NCBI GenBank assembly: GCA_002373875.1
Contig: DFKQ01000080.1
Location: 1 to 19,391, forward strand
DNA from: Lachnospiraceae bacterium UBA3641
GTDB taxonomy: Bacteria; Bacillota; Clostridia; Lachnospirales; Lachnospiraceae
Length of the DNA: 19,391 nucleotides
Reading direction: 5' to 3'
Position numbers and translations under genes: made by a program. Below, piece after piece: positions 8,379 to 14,802 of this stretch; the first letter of the stretch is position 1; every line of letters starts with the position of its first letter. A model generated the notes under the pieces. The model worked only from the letters and a program-made list of their open reading frames with translations, was not told the origin of the DNA and made no database searches.

Positions 8379-9164
8379 ATGGCCAAGGATAAGCCGGAAA
8401 CAACGGATATACGTGAAGAAGAATCATTTGTTAAATATTTCAGGATATGCGGTATGCGGGAAAAGGATGTAAGGAATTCCATAAAGGATATTCTTGACAG
8501 CAAGAACCCCCGTGTCGAGCTTAGCTATACACCGGGTGAGGCCTTAATAACCCTGACGGCCACTGATGAGGGTGATGATTCCGCGAAGAAGCTTGGCAAG
8601 CGACTTGTGAAGGAGATAAAGAACCGGTTCGGCCTTAATATATATTCAACCGATAAGGATACAACGCTGGCGAAGTCCGTGGTGGATCTTCTCAAGATGA
8701 ACAAGCTCTTCCTGTCAACCTGTGAATCATGTACGGGCGGCATGGTGGCTTCATCTATAATAGATATTCCCGGTGCTTCGGATGTTTTCAAGGAAGGCTT
8801 TGTTACCTATTCCAACAAGGCTAAGCGGGCAAGGCTTAATGTTAAGAAATCGACTCTTGTAAAGTACGGCGCGGTAAGCGAACAGACGGCCAAGGAAATG
8901 GCCAAGGGATGTGCCCAGACGAGTAAGGCCGATGTGACCGTATCCACAACAGGGATAGCAGGACCTGACGGGGGAAGTGAAGACAAGCCGGTGGGCCTTG
9001 TGTATATCGGCTGCAGCGTATGCGGCAAGACGAGAGTGGAGAAATATAATTTCGAGGGCGACAGGATAAGCGTAAGGCAGGCGGCAACGGCTGCTGCTCT
9101 TGCTCTCCTTCGTATGTGTGTGCTTGAATACTACAGCGAGAAGAATTTCTCGCAGGGATTGTGA
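8379..9164 (+). CDS. cinA: CinA-family protein lacking the N-terminal MoCF domain (nicotinamide-nucleotide amidase part)
   Basis: 261 residues against roughly 410 in full CinA. Residues 1-90 match the middle linker domain of CinA (FRICGMREKDVRNSIKDIL, then GEALITLTA). Residues about 95-258 are the PncC-type amidase domain that converts NMN to nicotinate mononucleotide: ESCTGG at 116-121, YSNKAK at 144-149, SEQTAKEMA at 167-175, TGIAGPDGGS at 191-200. The N-terminal molybdopterin-binding-like domain (COG1058) is missing, and the 98-bp gap upstream cannot encode it. The frame is intact with a strong ribosome binding site at the ATG, so this looks like a genuine shorter protein rather than a fresh pseudogene. 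CinA genes commonly lie just before recA. The gene name is used in the broad family sense. Confidence 0.85.
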   Translation: MAKDKPETTDIREEESFVKYFRICGMREKDVRNSIKDILDSKNPRVELSYTPGEALITLTATDEGDDSAKKLGKRLVKEIKNRFGLNIYSTDKDTTLAKSVVDLLKMNKLFLSTCESCTGGMVASSIIDIPGASDVFKEGFVTYSNKAKRARLNVKKSTLVKYGAVSEQTAKEMAKGCAQTSKADVTVSTTGIAGPDGGSEDKPVGLVYIGCSVCGKTRVEKYNFEGDRISVRQAATAAALALLRMCVLEYYSEKNFSQGL

Positions 9165-9257
9165 GTTTTTGTTCTGTTTATTATCAGCATGGTTCATTAT
9201 CACATTAAACACTGTATTATCAGCGACGTTAAGATCGGTCCGGTAAGGGACTGATTT
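9136..9257 (+). terminator. Weak terminator-like hairpins after cinA
   Basis: Two candidate stems. GCGAGAA/TTCTCGC (9136-9142 and 9147-9153, loop GAAT) lies inside the end of cinA, but its T run (9166-9170) starts 12 nt too late. TCGGTCC/GGACTGA (9235-9241 and 9248-9254, 6-nt loop, one G-T pair) is followed only by TTT. Neither is a textbook terminator. One of them may reduce read-through into recA. Confidence 0.3.
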
Positions 9258-9295
9258 CAGATAATCATCAAAACCACCAAATTAATGAAAACCGC

Positions 9296-9324
9296 TTGAC
9301 ATTTTCGAACGAGTGTTTTATATT
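9296..9324 (+). promoter_or_regulatory. recA promoter
   Basis: TTGACA (9296-9301), 17 bp, TATATT (9319-9324): perfect -35, five of six bases in -10, ideal spacing. The start point would be near 9331, giving a leader of about 60 nt to the recA ATG at 9392. An SOS box fills the spacer and another covers the start region. Confidence 0.85.
9306..9319. promoter_or_regulatory. LexA (SOS) box 1 of recA
   Basis: CGAACGAGTGTTTT fits 13 of 14 positions of the Bacillus SOS box CGAACRNRYGTTYC. It occupies the spacer between -35 and -10, so LexA bound here would block RNA polymerase. The LexA gene is not in the window. Confidence 0.75.
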
Positions 9325-9335
9325 ACCCATTGGAA

Positions 9336-9349
9336 CGAACGAATGTTCA
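9336..9349. promoter_or_regulatory. LexA (SOS) box 2 of recA
   Basis: CGAACGAATGTTCA fits 13 of 14 positions of CGAACRNRYGTTYC and is a near-perfect dyad. It lies just after the predicted start point and begins exactly 30 bp after box 1, about three helical turns. A further lone half-site GTTCG lies at 9358-9362. Confidence 0.85.
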
Positions 9350-9391
9350 AAATACATGTTCGATTAACGGCGGGAGTGTAAAGGAGACGAA

Positions 9392-10429
9392 ATGGAAAGA
9401 GAAGAAAAATTAAAGGCTTTGGAAGTTGCATTGCAGAAGATAGAGAAGGAATACGGCAAGGGTTCGGTGATGAAGCTTGGCGATACCTCCAACCACATGA
9501 ATGTTGAAACGATCCCCACGGGTTCACTGAGCCTTGACATCGCGCTGGGCCTTGGCGGTATTCCCAAGGGAAGGATAGTTGAGATATACGGTCCGGAGTC
9601 ATCGGGTAAGACGACCGTAACTCTTCACATGATAGCCGAAGTGCAGAAGAGGGGCGGGATCGCCGGTTTTATAGACGCCGAGCATGCTCTTGATCCCGTG
9701 TACGCGAAGAATATCGGAGTTGATATTGACAATCTCTATATTTCCCAGCCGGATAACGGTGAACAGGCTCTTGAGATAACCGAAACAATGGTCCGTTCAG
9801 GGGCAGTGGATATAATTGTAGTGGATTCGGTGGCAGCACTTGTTCCCAAGGCTGAGATCGACGGGGATATGGGCGATTCACATGTGGGTCTGCAGGCACG
9901 CCTCATGTCGCAGGCTCTTCGTAAGCTGACGGCGGTTATATCCAAGTCCAACTGTACTGTCATCTTTATCAATCAGCTCCGTGAGAAGGTTGGCATCATG
10001 TTCGGCAATCCCGAAACAACAACAGGCGGACGTGCCCTTAAGTTCTATTCCTCTGTCCGTCTTGATGTAAGAAGGATAGAGTCACTTAAGCAGGGCGGTG
10101 AAGTCATTGGTAACAGGACCAGGGTCAAGGTTGTGAAGAATAAGATAGCTCCCCCCTTCAAGGAAGCTGAGTTTGATATCATGTTCGGGAAGGGAATATC
10201 CATGGTGGGCGATATAGTTGACCTGGCCGCCAATATTGATGTTATAAACAAATCGGGAGCATGGTATGCCTATAACGGCCAGAAGATCGGTCAGGGGAGG
10301 GAGAACACCAAGCAGTATCTTGAGCAGAACCCCGAACTCCTTAACGAGATCGAGCGGAAGGTACGTGAGCATTACGGACTTACAGGATCTTCTGAGGGGA
10401 ATGCGGCTGAAGAACCATCAAACGAATAA
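9392..10429 (+). CDS. recA: Recombinase RecA
   Basis: 345 residues, normal length. RecA coats single-stranded DNA, drives homologous strand exchange and triggers LexA self-cleavage. Walker A is GPESSGKTT at residues 67-75. Walker B-type strand IIVVDSVAALVPKAE follows, then the L1-L2 region (DSHVGLQARLMSQALRKL, FINQLREKVGIMFGNPETTTGG). The N-terminal helix EVALQKIEKEYGKGSVMKLGD is highly typical, and the C-terminus is short and acidic. The ATG follows AAGGAG at 5 nt. Expression should be damage-inducible through the two SOS boxes in its promoter. recX follows after 34 bp. Confidence 0.98.
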   Translation: MEREEKLKALEVALQKIEKEYGKGSVMKLGDTSNHMNVETIPTGSLSLDIALGLGGIPKGRIVEIYGPESSGKTTVTLHMIAEVQKRGGIAGFIDAEHALDPVYAKNIGVDIDNLYISQPDNGEQALEITETMVRSGAVDIIVVDSVAALVPKAEIDGDMGDSHVGLQARLMSQALRKLTAVISKSNCTVIFINQLREKVGIMFGNPETTTGGRALKFYSSVRLDVRRIESLKQGGEVIGNRTRVKVVKNKIAPPFKEAEFDIMFGKGISMVGDIVDLAANIDVINKSGAWYAYNGQKIGQGRENTKQYLEQNPELLNEIERKVREHYGLTGSSEGNAAEEPSNE

Positions 10430-10437
10430 ATTCGTTT
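10420..10437 (+). promoter_or_regulatory. Hairpin around the recA stop codon
   Basis: AAACGAA (10420-10426), loop TAAA, TTCGTTT (10431-10437): a perfect 7-bp stem with the recA stop TAA in the loop. There is no T run after it, so it is not a strong terminator. Its place suggests control of recX level relative to recA, either by partial termination or by RNA stability. The function is inferred. Confidence 0.45.
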
Positions 10438-10463
10438 CCTATATTTGGGGAGGGGTAAACGCT

Positions 10464-10937
10464 TTGAGTGAAATGAACGGGAAGGAAGCAAGGCTCAAGG
10501 CCATGCGTCTCCTTACGGCCAGGGATTATACCGAACGCGGCCTTAAGAACAAGCTTGAGCATGCAGGCTTTGGCCCTGAGGATACGGAATCGGCAGTTGA
10601 GTATGTTAAGTCCTTCGGATACATTGATGACTTTCGTTATGCCGTTAATTATGTAAGGAGCTCGGTGGGTACCAGAAGCAGGAGGGAAGCTGAACGTAAG
10701 CTTCTTGAGAAGGGAATTTCGCCGGAGCTTATAGCCAGGGCTATTTTGGAGGAGTATCCGGAGGATGATGCCGAAGACGATCTGATCAGACGGCTTATAC
10801 ACAAGAAGTGCCGTGATCTATCATCACTGGATCGCGCATCCAGGCAGAAGCTGCTTGCATATATGTTTAATAAGGGCTTTGGAACAGACAGGGTAAACAG
10901 GATTCTTGATGAAGAATTACTTGACATAACATCCTAA
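10464..10937 (+). CDS. recX: Regulatory protein RecX
   Basis: 157 residues from a TTG at 10464, which lies 8 nt after AGGGG (10451-10455); the in-frame ATG at 10473 is 17 nt away and the open frame upstream overlaps recA, so TTG is the best start. RecX binds RecA filaments and modulates strand exchange. The helical three-repeat family pattern is visible: LLTARDYTERGLKNKLEHAGF, then YVKSFGYIDDFRYAVNYVRS, then RREAERKLLEKGISPELIARAI, and a final repeat ending FNKGFGTDRVNRIL. It lies 34 bp after recA and has no promoter of its own that I can see, so it should share SOS control with recA. Confidence 0.9.
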   Translation: MSEMNGKEARLKAMRLLTARDYTERGLKNKLEHAGFGPEDTESAVEYVKSFGYIDDFRYAVNYVRSSVGTRSRREAERKLLEKGISPELIARAILEEYPEDDAEDDLIRRLIHKKCRDLSSLDRASRQKLLAYMFNKGFGTDRVNRILDEELLDITS

Positions 10938-10947
10938 AAAGTATAAT
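10921..10947 (+). promoter_or_regulatory. Possible rny promoter
   Basis: TTGACA (10921-10926, inside the end of recX) and TATAAT (10942-10947) are both perfect consensus boxes, but only 15 bp separate them, 2 bp short of ideal. The rest of the 92-bp recX-rny gap is AT-rich with no better pair. rny needs expression outside SOS conditions, which makes a promoter here likely. Confidence 0.4.
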
Positions 10948-11029
10948 ATTTATTTGTTGTAGTTTTTTAAAGTAGAATCTTTGTATTCTATATAAATCGT
11001 ACAATGAAAATTTTATAAGGAGGTGCCCT

Positions 11030-12583
11030 GTGCAATATGTAATCATTATTGCCATTGCAGTGGTTCTTCTTGCAGTCGGTTGTTTCATATCCTATAAAAT
11101 GGGCTATGAAAATAAGAGAAAGACCGATGAGGAGAAGATAGGCAACGCCGAGCAGAAGGCCAGAGAGATAATCGACGAGGCTCTAAAGACTGCGGAAGCG
11201 AAGAAGCGTGAGGGGCTGCTCGAGGTTAAGGAGGAATCCATCCGTGCCAAGAATGACATTGAGAAGGAGACCAAGGAAAGACGGGCAGAATTACAGCGCT
11301 TGGAGCGTCGCGTTCAGCAGAAGGAAGAGAATCTCGATAAAAAGACCGATGCCATCGAAAAACGTGAGGCCAGCTTCGCCAAGAAGGAAGAAGAACTTGC
11401 AAAGCAAAAGGAGCAGGTAAGTAAGCTTAATGAGCAACGTGTACAGGAACTGGAAAGAATATCCGGATTAACCTCTGAACAGGCAAAAGAATATCTGTTA
11501 AAAACTGTTGAAGATGATGTGAAACACGAAACTGCCGTCATGGTCAAGGAACTGGAAAACCGGGCCAGGGAAGAGGCAGACAAGAAGGCTAAGGAGTATG
11601 TGGTCGGAGCGATACAGAGATGCGCAGCCGATCATGTGGCGGAGACCACGATTTCCGTTGTTCCCCTGCCTAATGACGAGATGAAGGGAAGGATCATTGG
11701 CCGAGAGGGCAGAAACATAAGAACTCTTGAGACAATGACGGGTGTTGACCTTATTATAGACGATACTCCCGAAGCCGTTGTTTTATCGGGCTTCGATCCG
11801 ATACGGCGTGAAGTTGCCCGTATTGCGCTGGAGAAGCTTATTGTTGACGGACGTATCCATCCTGCAAGAATCGAGGAGATGGTCGAGAAGGCCCAGAAGG
11901 AGGTCGAGACCATGATCCGCGAGGAAGGTGAGTCAGCAACACTGGAAGTTGGAGTGCATGGTATTCATCCCGAGCTTATCAAGCTGCTGGGAAGGCTCCG
12001 TTTCAGAACATCTTATGGTCAGAATGTGCTTAAGCATTCCATTGAGGTATCTCTTCTCTGCGGCCTTTTGGCTTCTGAGATCGGCATAGATGTACGCCTG
12101 GCCAAGAGAGCAGGCCTTCTCCATGATATAGGTAAGGCTGTGGACCACGAGATGGAGGGCTCACATATCCAGCTGGGTGTCGACCTGTGCAGGAAATATA
12201 AGGAGTCCGCAACGATAATTAATGCTGTGGAGGCGCATCACGGCGATGTAGAACCGCAATCGCTTGTTGCAGTGCTGGTTCAGGCAGCCGATACGATATC
12301 GGCAGCCCGCCCGGGTGCAAGAAGGGAAACATTAGAGACATACACCAACAGATTAAAACAACTTGAAGATATCACCAATTCCTTTAAGGGAGTTGATAAA
12401 TCTTTTGCTATTCAGGCAGGACGTGAAGTCCGGATCATGGTAGTTCCCGAGCAGGTAAATGACGCGGATATGGTATTACTCGCAAGAGACATTTCCAAGA
12501 AGATAGAAGAGGAAATGGAATATCCCGGTCAGATCAAGGTTAACGTTATTCGTGAGAGTCGCGTAACCGATTATGCTAAATAA
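11030..12583 (+). CDS. rny: Ribonuclease Y
   Basis: 517 residues. The membrane-anchored endoribonuclease that starts mRNA decay in many Firmicutes. N-terminal transmembrane helix at 2-21; long charged coiled coil at about 28-195; KH domain with GRIIGREGRNIR at 220-231; HD domain with His365-Asp366 in LLHDIGKA at 362-369, the metal-binding catalytic centre; and conserved HHGDVEP in the C-terminal part. The GTG at 11030 is 6 nt after a perfect AAGGAGG (11017-11023), so the start is well supported. A strong hairpin terminator follows the stop codon by 9 bp. The gene completes the recA-recX-rny block seen in many Clostridia. Confidence 0.97.
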   Translation: MQYVIIIAIAVVLLAVGCFISYKMGYENKRKTDEEKIGNAEQKAREIIDEALKTAEAKKREGLLEVKEESIRAKNDIEKETKERRAELQRLERRVQQKEENLDKKTDAIEKREASFAKKEEELAKQKEQVSKLNEQRVQELERISGLTSEQAKEYLLKTVEDDVKHETAVMVKELENRAREEADKKAKEYVVGAIQRCAADHVAETTISVVPLPNDEMKGRIIGREGRNIRTLETMTGVDLIIDDTPEAVVLSGFDPIRREVARIALEKLIVDGRIHPARIEEMVEKAQKEVETMIREEGESATLEVGVHGIHPELIKLLGRLRFRTSYGQNVLKHSIEVSLLCGLLASEIGIDVRLAKRAGLLHDIGKAVDHEMEGSHIQLGVDLCRKYKESATIINAVEAHHGDVEPQSLVAVLVQAADTISAARPGARRETLETYTNRLKQLEDITNSFKGVDKSFAIQAGREVRIMVVPEQVNDADMVLLARDISKKIEEEMEYPGQIKVNVIRESRVTDYAK

Positions 12584-12592
12584 CAAAAATAA

Positions 12593-12619
12593 CCCCATGC
12601 CGTGTGGCATGGGGTTTTT
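12593..12619. terminator. Strong rho-independent terminator, bidirectional
   Basis: CCCCATGCC (12593-12601), loop GTGT, GGCATGGGG (12606-12614), then TTTTT (12615-12619). A perfect 9-bp stem. It ends rny on the plus strand. On the minus strand the stem is followed by TTATTTTTGTT, so it should also end the converging tRNA-Met transcript. Confidence 0.95.
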
Positions 12620-12622
12620 CAG

Positions 12623-12696
12623 TAGCGAGAGAGAGACTTGAACTCTCAACCTCCCGGGTATGAACCGGACGCTCTAGCCAGTTGAGCCATCTCGCC
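12623..12696 (-). tRNA. tRNA-Met, anticodon CAU (elongator type)
   Basis: The 74-nt cloverleaf folds fully on the minus strand. Acceptor stem GGCGAGA with TCTCGCT gives six Watson-Crick pairs plus G1-U72; D stem GCTC/GAGC; anticodon loop TTCATAC with CAU at 12660-12662; T stem GAGAG/CTCTC with loop TTCAAGT; discriminator A at 12623. The 3' CCA is not encoded (CTG follows), so it must be added after transcription. The G1-U72 pair and overall sequence resemble the B. subtilis elongator tRNA-Met. The initiator lacks a 1-72 pair and has three G-C pairs at 29-31/39-41; this one has C29 G30 G31, so it is not the initiator. A tRNA-Ile2 (lysidine-modified CAU) is less likely. Confidence 0.95.
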
Positions 12697-12722
12697 ATAT
12701 GCGGTTTACAGCCCGCTTTGCT

Positions 12723-12752
12723 ATTATACTAACCCAAGGTGATCGTTGTCAA
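12723..12752 (-). promoter_or_regulatory. Promoter of the tRNA-Met gene
   Basis: On the minus strand TTGACA (12752-12747), 18 bp, TATAAT (12728-12723): both boxes match the sigma-A consensus perfectly. The start point would be near 12716, about 20 nt before the mature tRNA 5' end. Such strength fits a stable RNA gene. Confidence 0.88.
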
Positions 12753-12761
12753 GGAAAATAT

Positions 12762-12798
12762 TTATAGTAAACGAAATAAATAATTTCGTTCACTATAA
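12762..12798. repeat. 16-bp inverted repeat between tRNA-Met and the lipoprotein gene
   Basis: Left arm TTATAGTAAACGAAAT (12762-12777), 5-bp centre, right arm ATTTCGTTCACTATAA (12783-12798). Fifteen of 16 positions pair; only A12769/C12791 mismatches. There is no T run after it. It sits 10 bp upstream of the tRNA-Met -35 box and 8 bp upstream of the weak -35 of the divergent lipoprotein promoter. It could be an operator for a dimeric regulator or a cruciform-forming spacer. Confidence 0.75.
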
Positions 12799-12805
12799 TT
12801 TGAGC

Positions 12806-12834
12806 TTTAATTTATGATGATAAGAGGTTATAAT
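12806..12834 (+). promoter_or_regulatory. Predicted promoter of the lipoprotein-ispF-cysE-cysS-mrnC-rlmB-sigH cluster
   Basis: TATAAT at 12829-12834 with a weak TTTAAT at 12806-12811, 17 bp apart. The start would be near 12841, about 44 nt before the ATG at 12885. The poor -35 suggests an activator or a low basal rate. The inverted repeat at 12762-12798 lies just upstream. Confidence 0.5.
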
Positions 12835-12884
12835 AAATAATAAATCTTGTATCATATCAGAGGTAAATATACGGAGGAGTGGAT

Positions 12885-14240
12885 ATGAAGAAGCTTGTTT
12901 TATGCTTGTCGGTAGGGTTTGTATGTGCGGGGTTATGCGCCTGCAACGGAACCGGTTTTGATCCTGCGGCCTTGGAGGATGTATCGAAGTCTGTCGAAGA
13001 AGCATCGAAAACCATCGGACAGGTAACGGATTCATTCGAAGAGATCGAACAATATGTGAGCATGATCAGGAACTCAATGGAGCAGGGTGTTAATTCCACT
13101 AACGAGTTCATGGACTGGTATAAGAATGATGCCATTCCCGAGAATCCATGGATCAATCCTCCCATTACCGAGGAAGAGGTCAGGGATGCCATACGGATGG
13201 GACAGAATGTACTTCTTGCATATATAGACAGTAACGTTGACCGGAATTCGTCCTATAATCTTTTGAGCGAAGAAGAGGAGGATTTTTTTACCGATTACTT
13301 TTCGGATGAGAAGGTAAACGGTTTTCTGTTAAGTACTTATGAGAAGCCCGAAGATTGCGATGCCTATAAGGCTTTATCGCGAAATAAGGGGATCATAGAG
13401 GAACTTAAGTCTTCAGATGAATCGGAACCGGAGGGAAGGATACTGAAGAAGGATGCTGACTTAGCACTTGAAGCTTCCCTTGGAATTGATTCGGATTCCC
13501 TTTCCCGGTCTCTTGAGTATAAGACCGATTCGGATAAGGATTACTTGTACATTGATGAGGTTAAGGACTGTGAGGATCTTATATGTAAGGGAGGATTCTA
13601 CTACAATAATCTTTATGTTGTCATGATGAAGGCGAAGGATGACGATACCGACTTTGCTCTTTCGATACTTTCGAAGGAAGATGACGATACAGTCAGAGTC
13701 TGTGTTAATTACTGGAGTGAAGATCTTGAGAACGTTGACTGGACGGGATCGGTCATATACGGAATCTACGATGAGATACTTAATTCCGACTTCAAGGCTG
13801 TAATGAGTATACCGGGTGTGAACGGTGATATTACTCTCGGTGCTGCGCTTAATGCTGTTGGAGGTCTTAAGGGTAAGGATATAGATAAGGCCCTTGAGCT
13901 TGTATCCGATGAGAAGGATAAGATCAAGACTTATATGCAGGAATTTGACGGCTATTCTGTTTATTACAGCGATATAGATCCTGAGGCGGCCGGTGAATTT
14001 GTTGTATCCCAGATCGATGTTACGGACGGTGATTTTAAGACTGCAGAGGGTATTGGCATCGGTACGGATATCGAAACAATAAAGAATACTTATGGCGAGG
14101 GAATCGAGGCCATGATATCGGGCGGAAGGAAGCAGCTGATATATGAAATGGGCAAGTATAATATGCTGTTTATAACCGACAAGGAAGGTGAAGTAAGTGA
14201 GATGACCTTATTCCTTGCGGATGATGCCCTGACGGAGTAG
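12885..14240 (+). CDS. Predicted lipoprotein of unknown function
   Basis: 451 residues from the ATG at 12885, which follows GGAGG (12873-12877) at 7 nt; a GTG at 12879 is only 1 nt from that box. I do not recognise the family. A signal peptide (KK, then a hydrophobic stretch) ends in a lipobox L17-C18-A19-C20, so Cys20 should be lipidated and the mature protein anchored outside the membrane. The mature part is very acidic. An amphipathic helical segment follows (about 25-75, SVEEASKTIGQVTDSFEEIEQ-like), then a mixed central region. The last 70 residues (GIGIGTDIETIKNTYGEG, later a Tyr-rich strand and DKEGEVSEMTLF) resemble the small alpha-beta repeat of BamE/SmpA-like bacterial lipoproteins; this is a by-eye suggestion. 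It lies 14 bp upstream of ispF and heads the cluster, so it is probably co-transcribed with it. Confidence 0.8.
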   Translation: MKKLVLCLSVGFVCAGLCACNGTGFDPAALEDVSKSVEEASKTIGQVTDSFEEIEQYVSMIRNSMEQGVNSTNEFMDWYKNDAIPENPWINPPITEEEVRDAIRMGQNVLLAYIDSNVDRNSSYNLLSEEEEDFFTDYFSDEKVNGFLLSTYEKPEDCDAYKALSRNKGIIEELKSSDESEPEGRILKKDADLALEASLGIDSDSLSRSLEYKTDSDKDYLYIDEVKDCEDLICKGGFYYNNLYVVMMKAKDDDTDFALSILSKEDDDTVRVCVNYWSEDLENVDWTGSVIYGIYDEILNSDFKAVMSIPGVNGDITLGAALNAVGGLKGKDIDKALELVSDEKDKIKTYMQEFDGYSVYYSDIDPEAAGEFVVSQIDVTDGDFKTAEGIGIGTDIETIKNTYGEGIEAMISGGRKQLIYEMGKYNMLFITDKEGEVSEMTLFLADDALTE

Positions 14241-14254
14241 ATGGGAGCGTCTGT

Positions 14255-14800
14255 ATGCGTGTTGGAATGGGATATGATGTTCACAGGCTGGTTGTGGGCA
14301 GGGATCTTATAATAGGGGGAGTGAAGATCCCCTATGAGAAAGGATTATTAGGACATTCGGATGCGGATGTCCTATTGCATGCTGTCATGGATGCCCTTTT
14401 AGGAGCAGCGGCTCTTGGAGATATCGGCAGTCATTTTCCGGACACGGATGAAGCTTACAGGGGGGCCGATTCCGTAAAACTGCTTGAAGAAGTGGGTAAT
14501 CTTCTGTATGATAAGCATTACATAATAGAAAACATTGATGCCACAATAATCGCCCAGAGGCCGAAAATGAGACCGTATATAGATGATATGCGGACAATAA
14601 TAGCGGATACGCTGGGTATCGAAAGGGAACAGGTCAACGTCAAGGCCACAACAGAGGAGGGACTCGGTTTTACGGGAGAAGGAGAGGGTATCTCATCCCA
14701 GGCCGTATGTATGATAAGTTCAGTTAAGGAGCTTGAAAGTTACGGCATTTCTCCTGCAGGCTGCAATGGATGCGGAGGTTGCCCTTTAAGGAAAGAATAG
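14255..14800 (+). CDS. ispF: 2-C-methyl-D-erythritol 2,4-cyclodiphosphate synthase with a cysteine-rich tail
   Basis: 181 residues; the standard enzyme is near 158. IspF forms the cyclodiphosphate intermediate of the MEP isoprenoid pathway and works as a trimer with one zinc per active site. Zinc ligands D8, H10 and H42 are in the usual places (GYDVHR, LLHAVMDALLGAAALGDIGSHFPD). The DATIIAQRPKM and KATTEEGLGFTG-GEGI segments are intact, so the core is complete to about residue 156. The tail of about 25 residues ends in GCNGCGGC (170, 173, 176), a Cys-x2-Cys-x2-Cys pattern not part of the normal family. The ATG follows GGGAG at 7 nt. The partner ispD is not adjacent; cysE follows after 2 bp. 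Confidence 0.95.
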   Translation: MRVGMGYDVHRLVVGRDLIIGGVKIPYEKGLLGHSDADVLLHAVMDALLGAAALGDIGSHFPDTDEAYRGADSVKLLEEVGNLLYDKHYIIENIDATIIAQRPKMRPYIDDMRTIIADTLGIEREQVNVKATTEEGLGFTGEGEGISSQAVCMISSVKELESYGISPAGCNGCGGCPLRKE

Positions 14801-14802
14801 GC

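Noticed and set aside
8751..9212. Minus-strand open frame over the end of cinA
   Set aside because: The plus-strand frame has clear amidase motifs; the antisense product has none.
12623..12696. Initiator tRNA-fMet
   Set aside because: It has a G1-U72 pair and lacks the three consecutive G-C pairs of the initiator anticodon stem; the sequence follows elongator tRNA-Met.
12762..12798. Reading the inverted repeat as a terminator
   Set aside because: The arms are AT-rich, no T run follows on either strand, and it lies upstream of promoters rather than after a gene.
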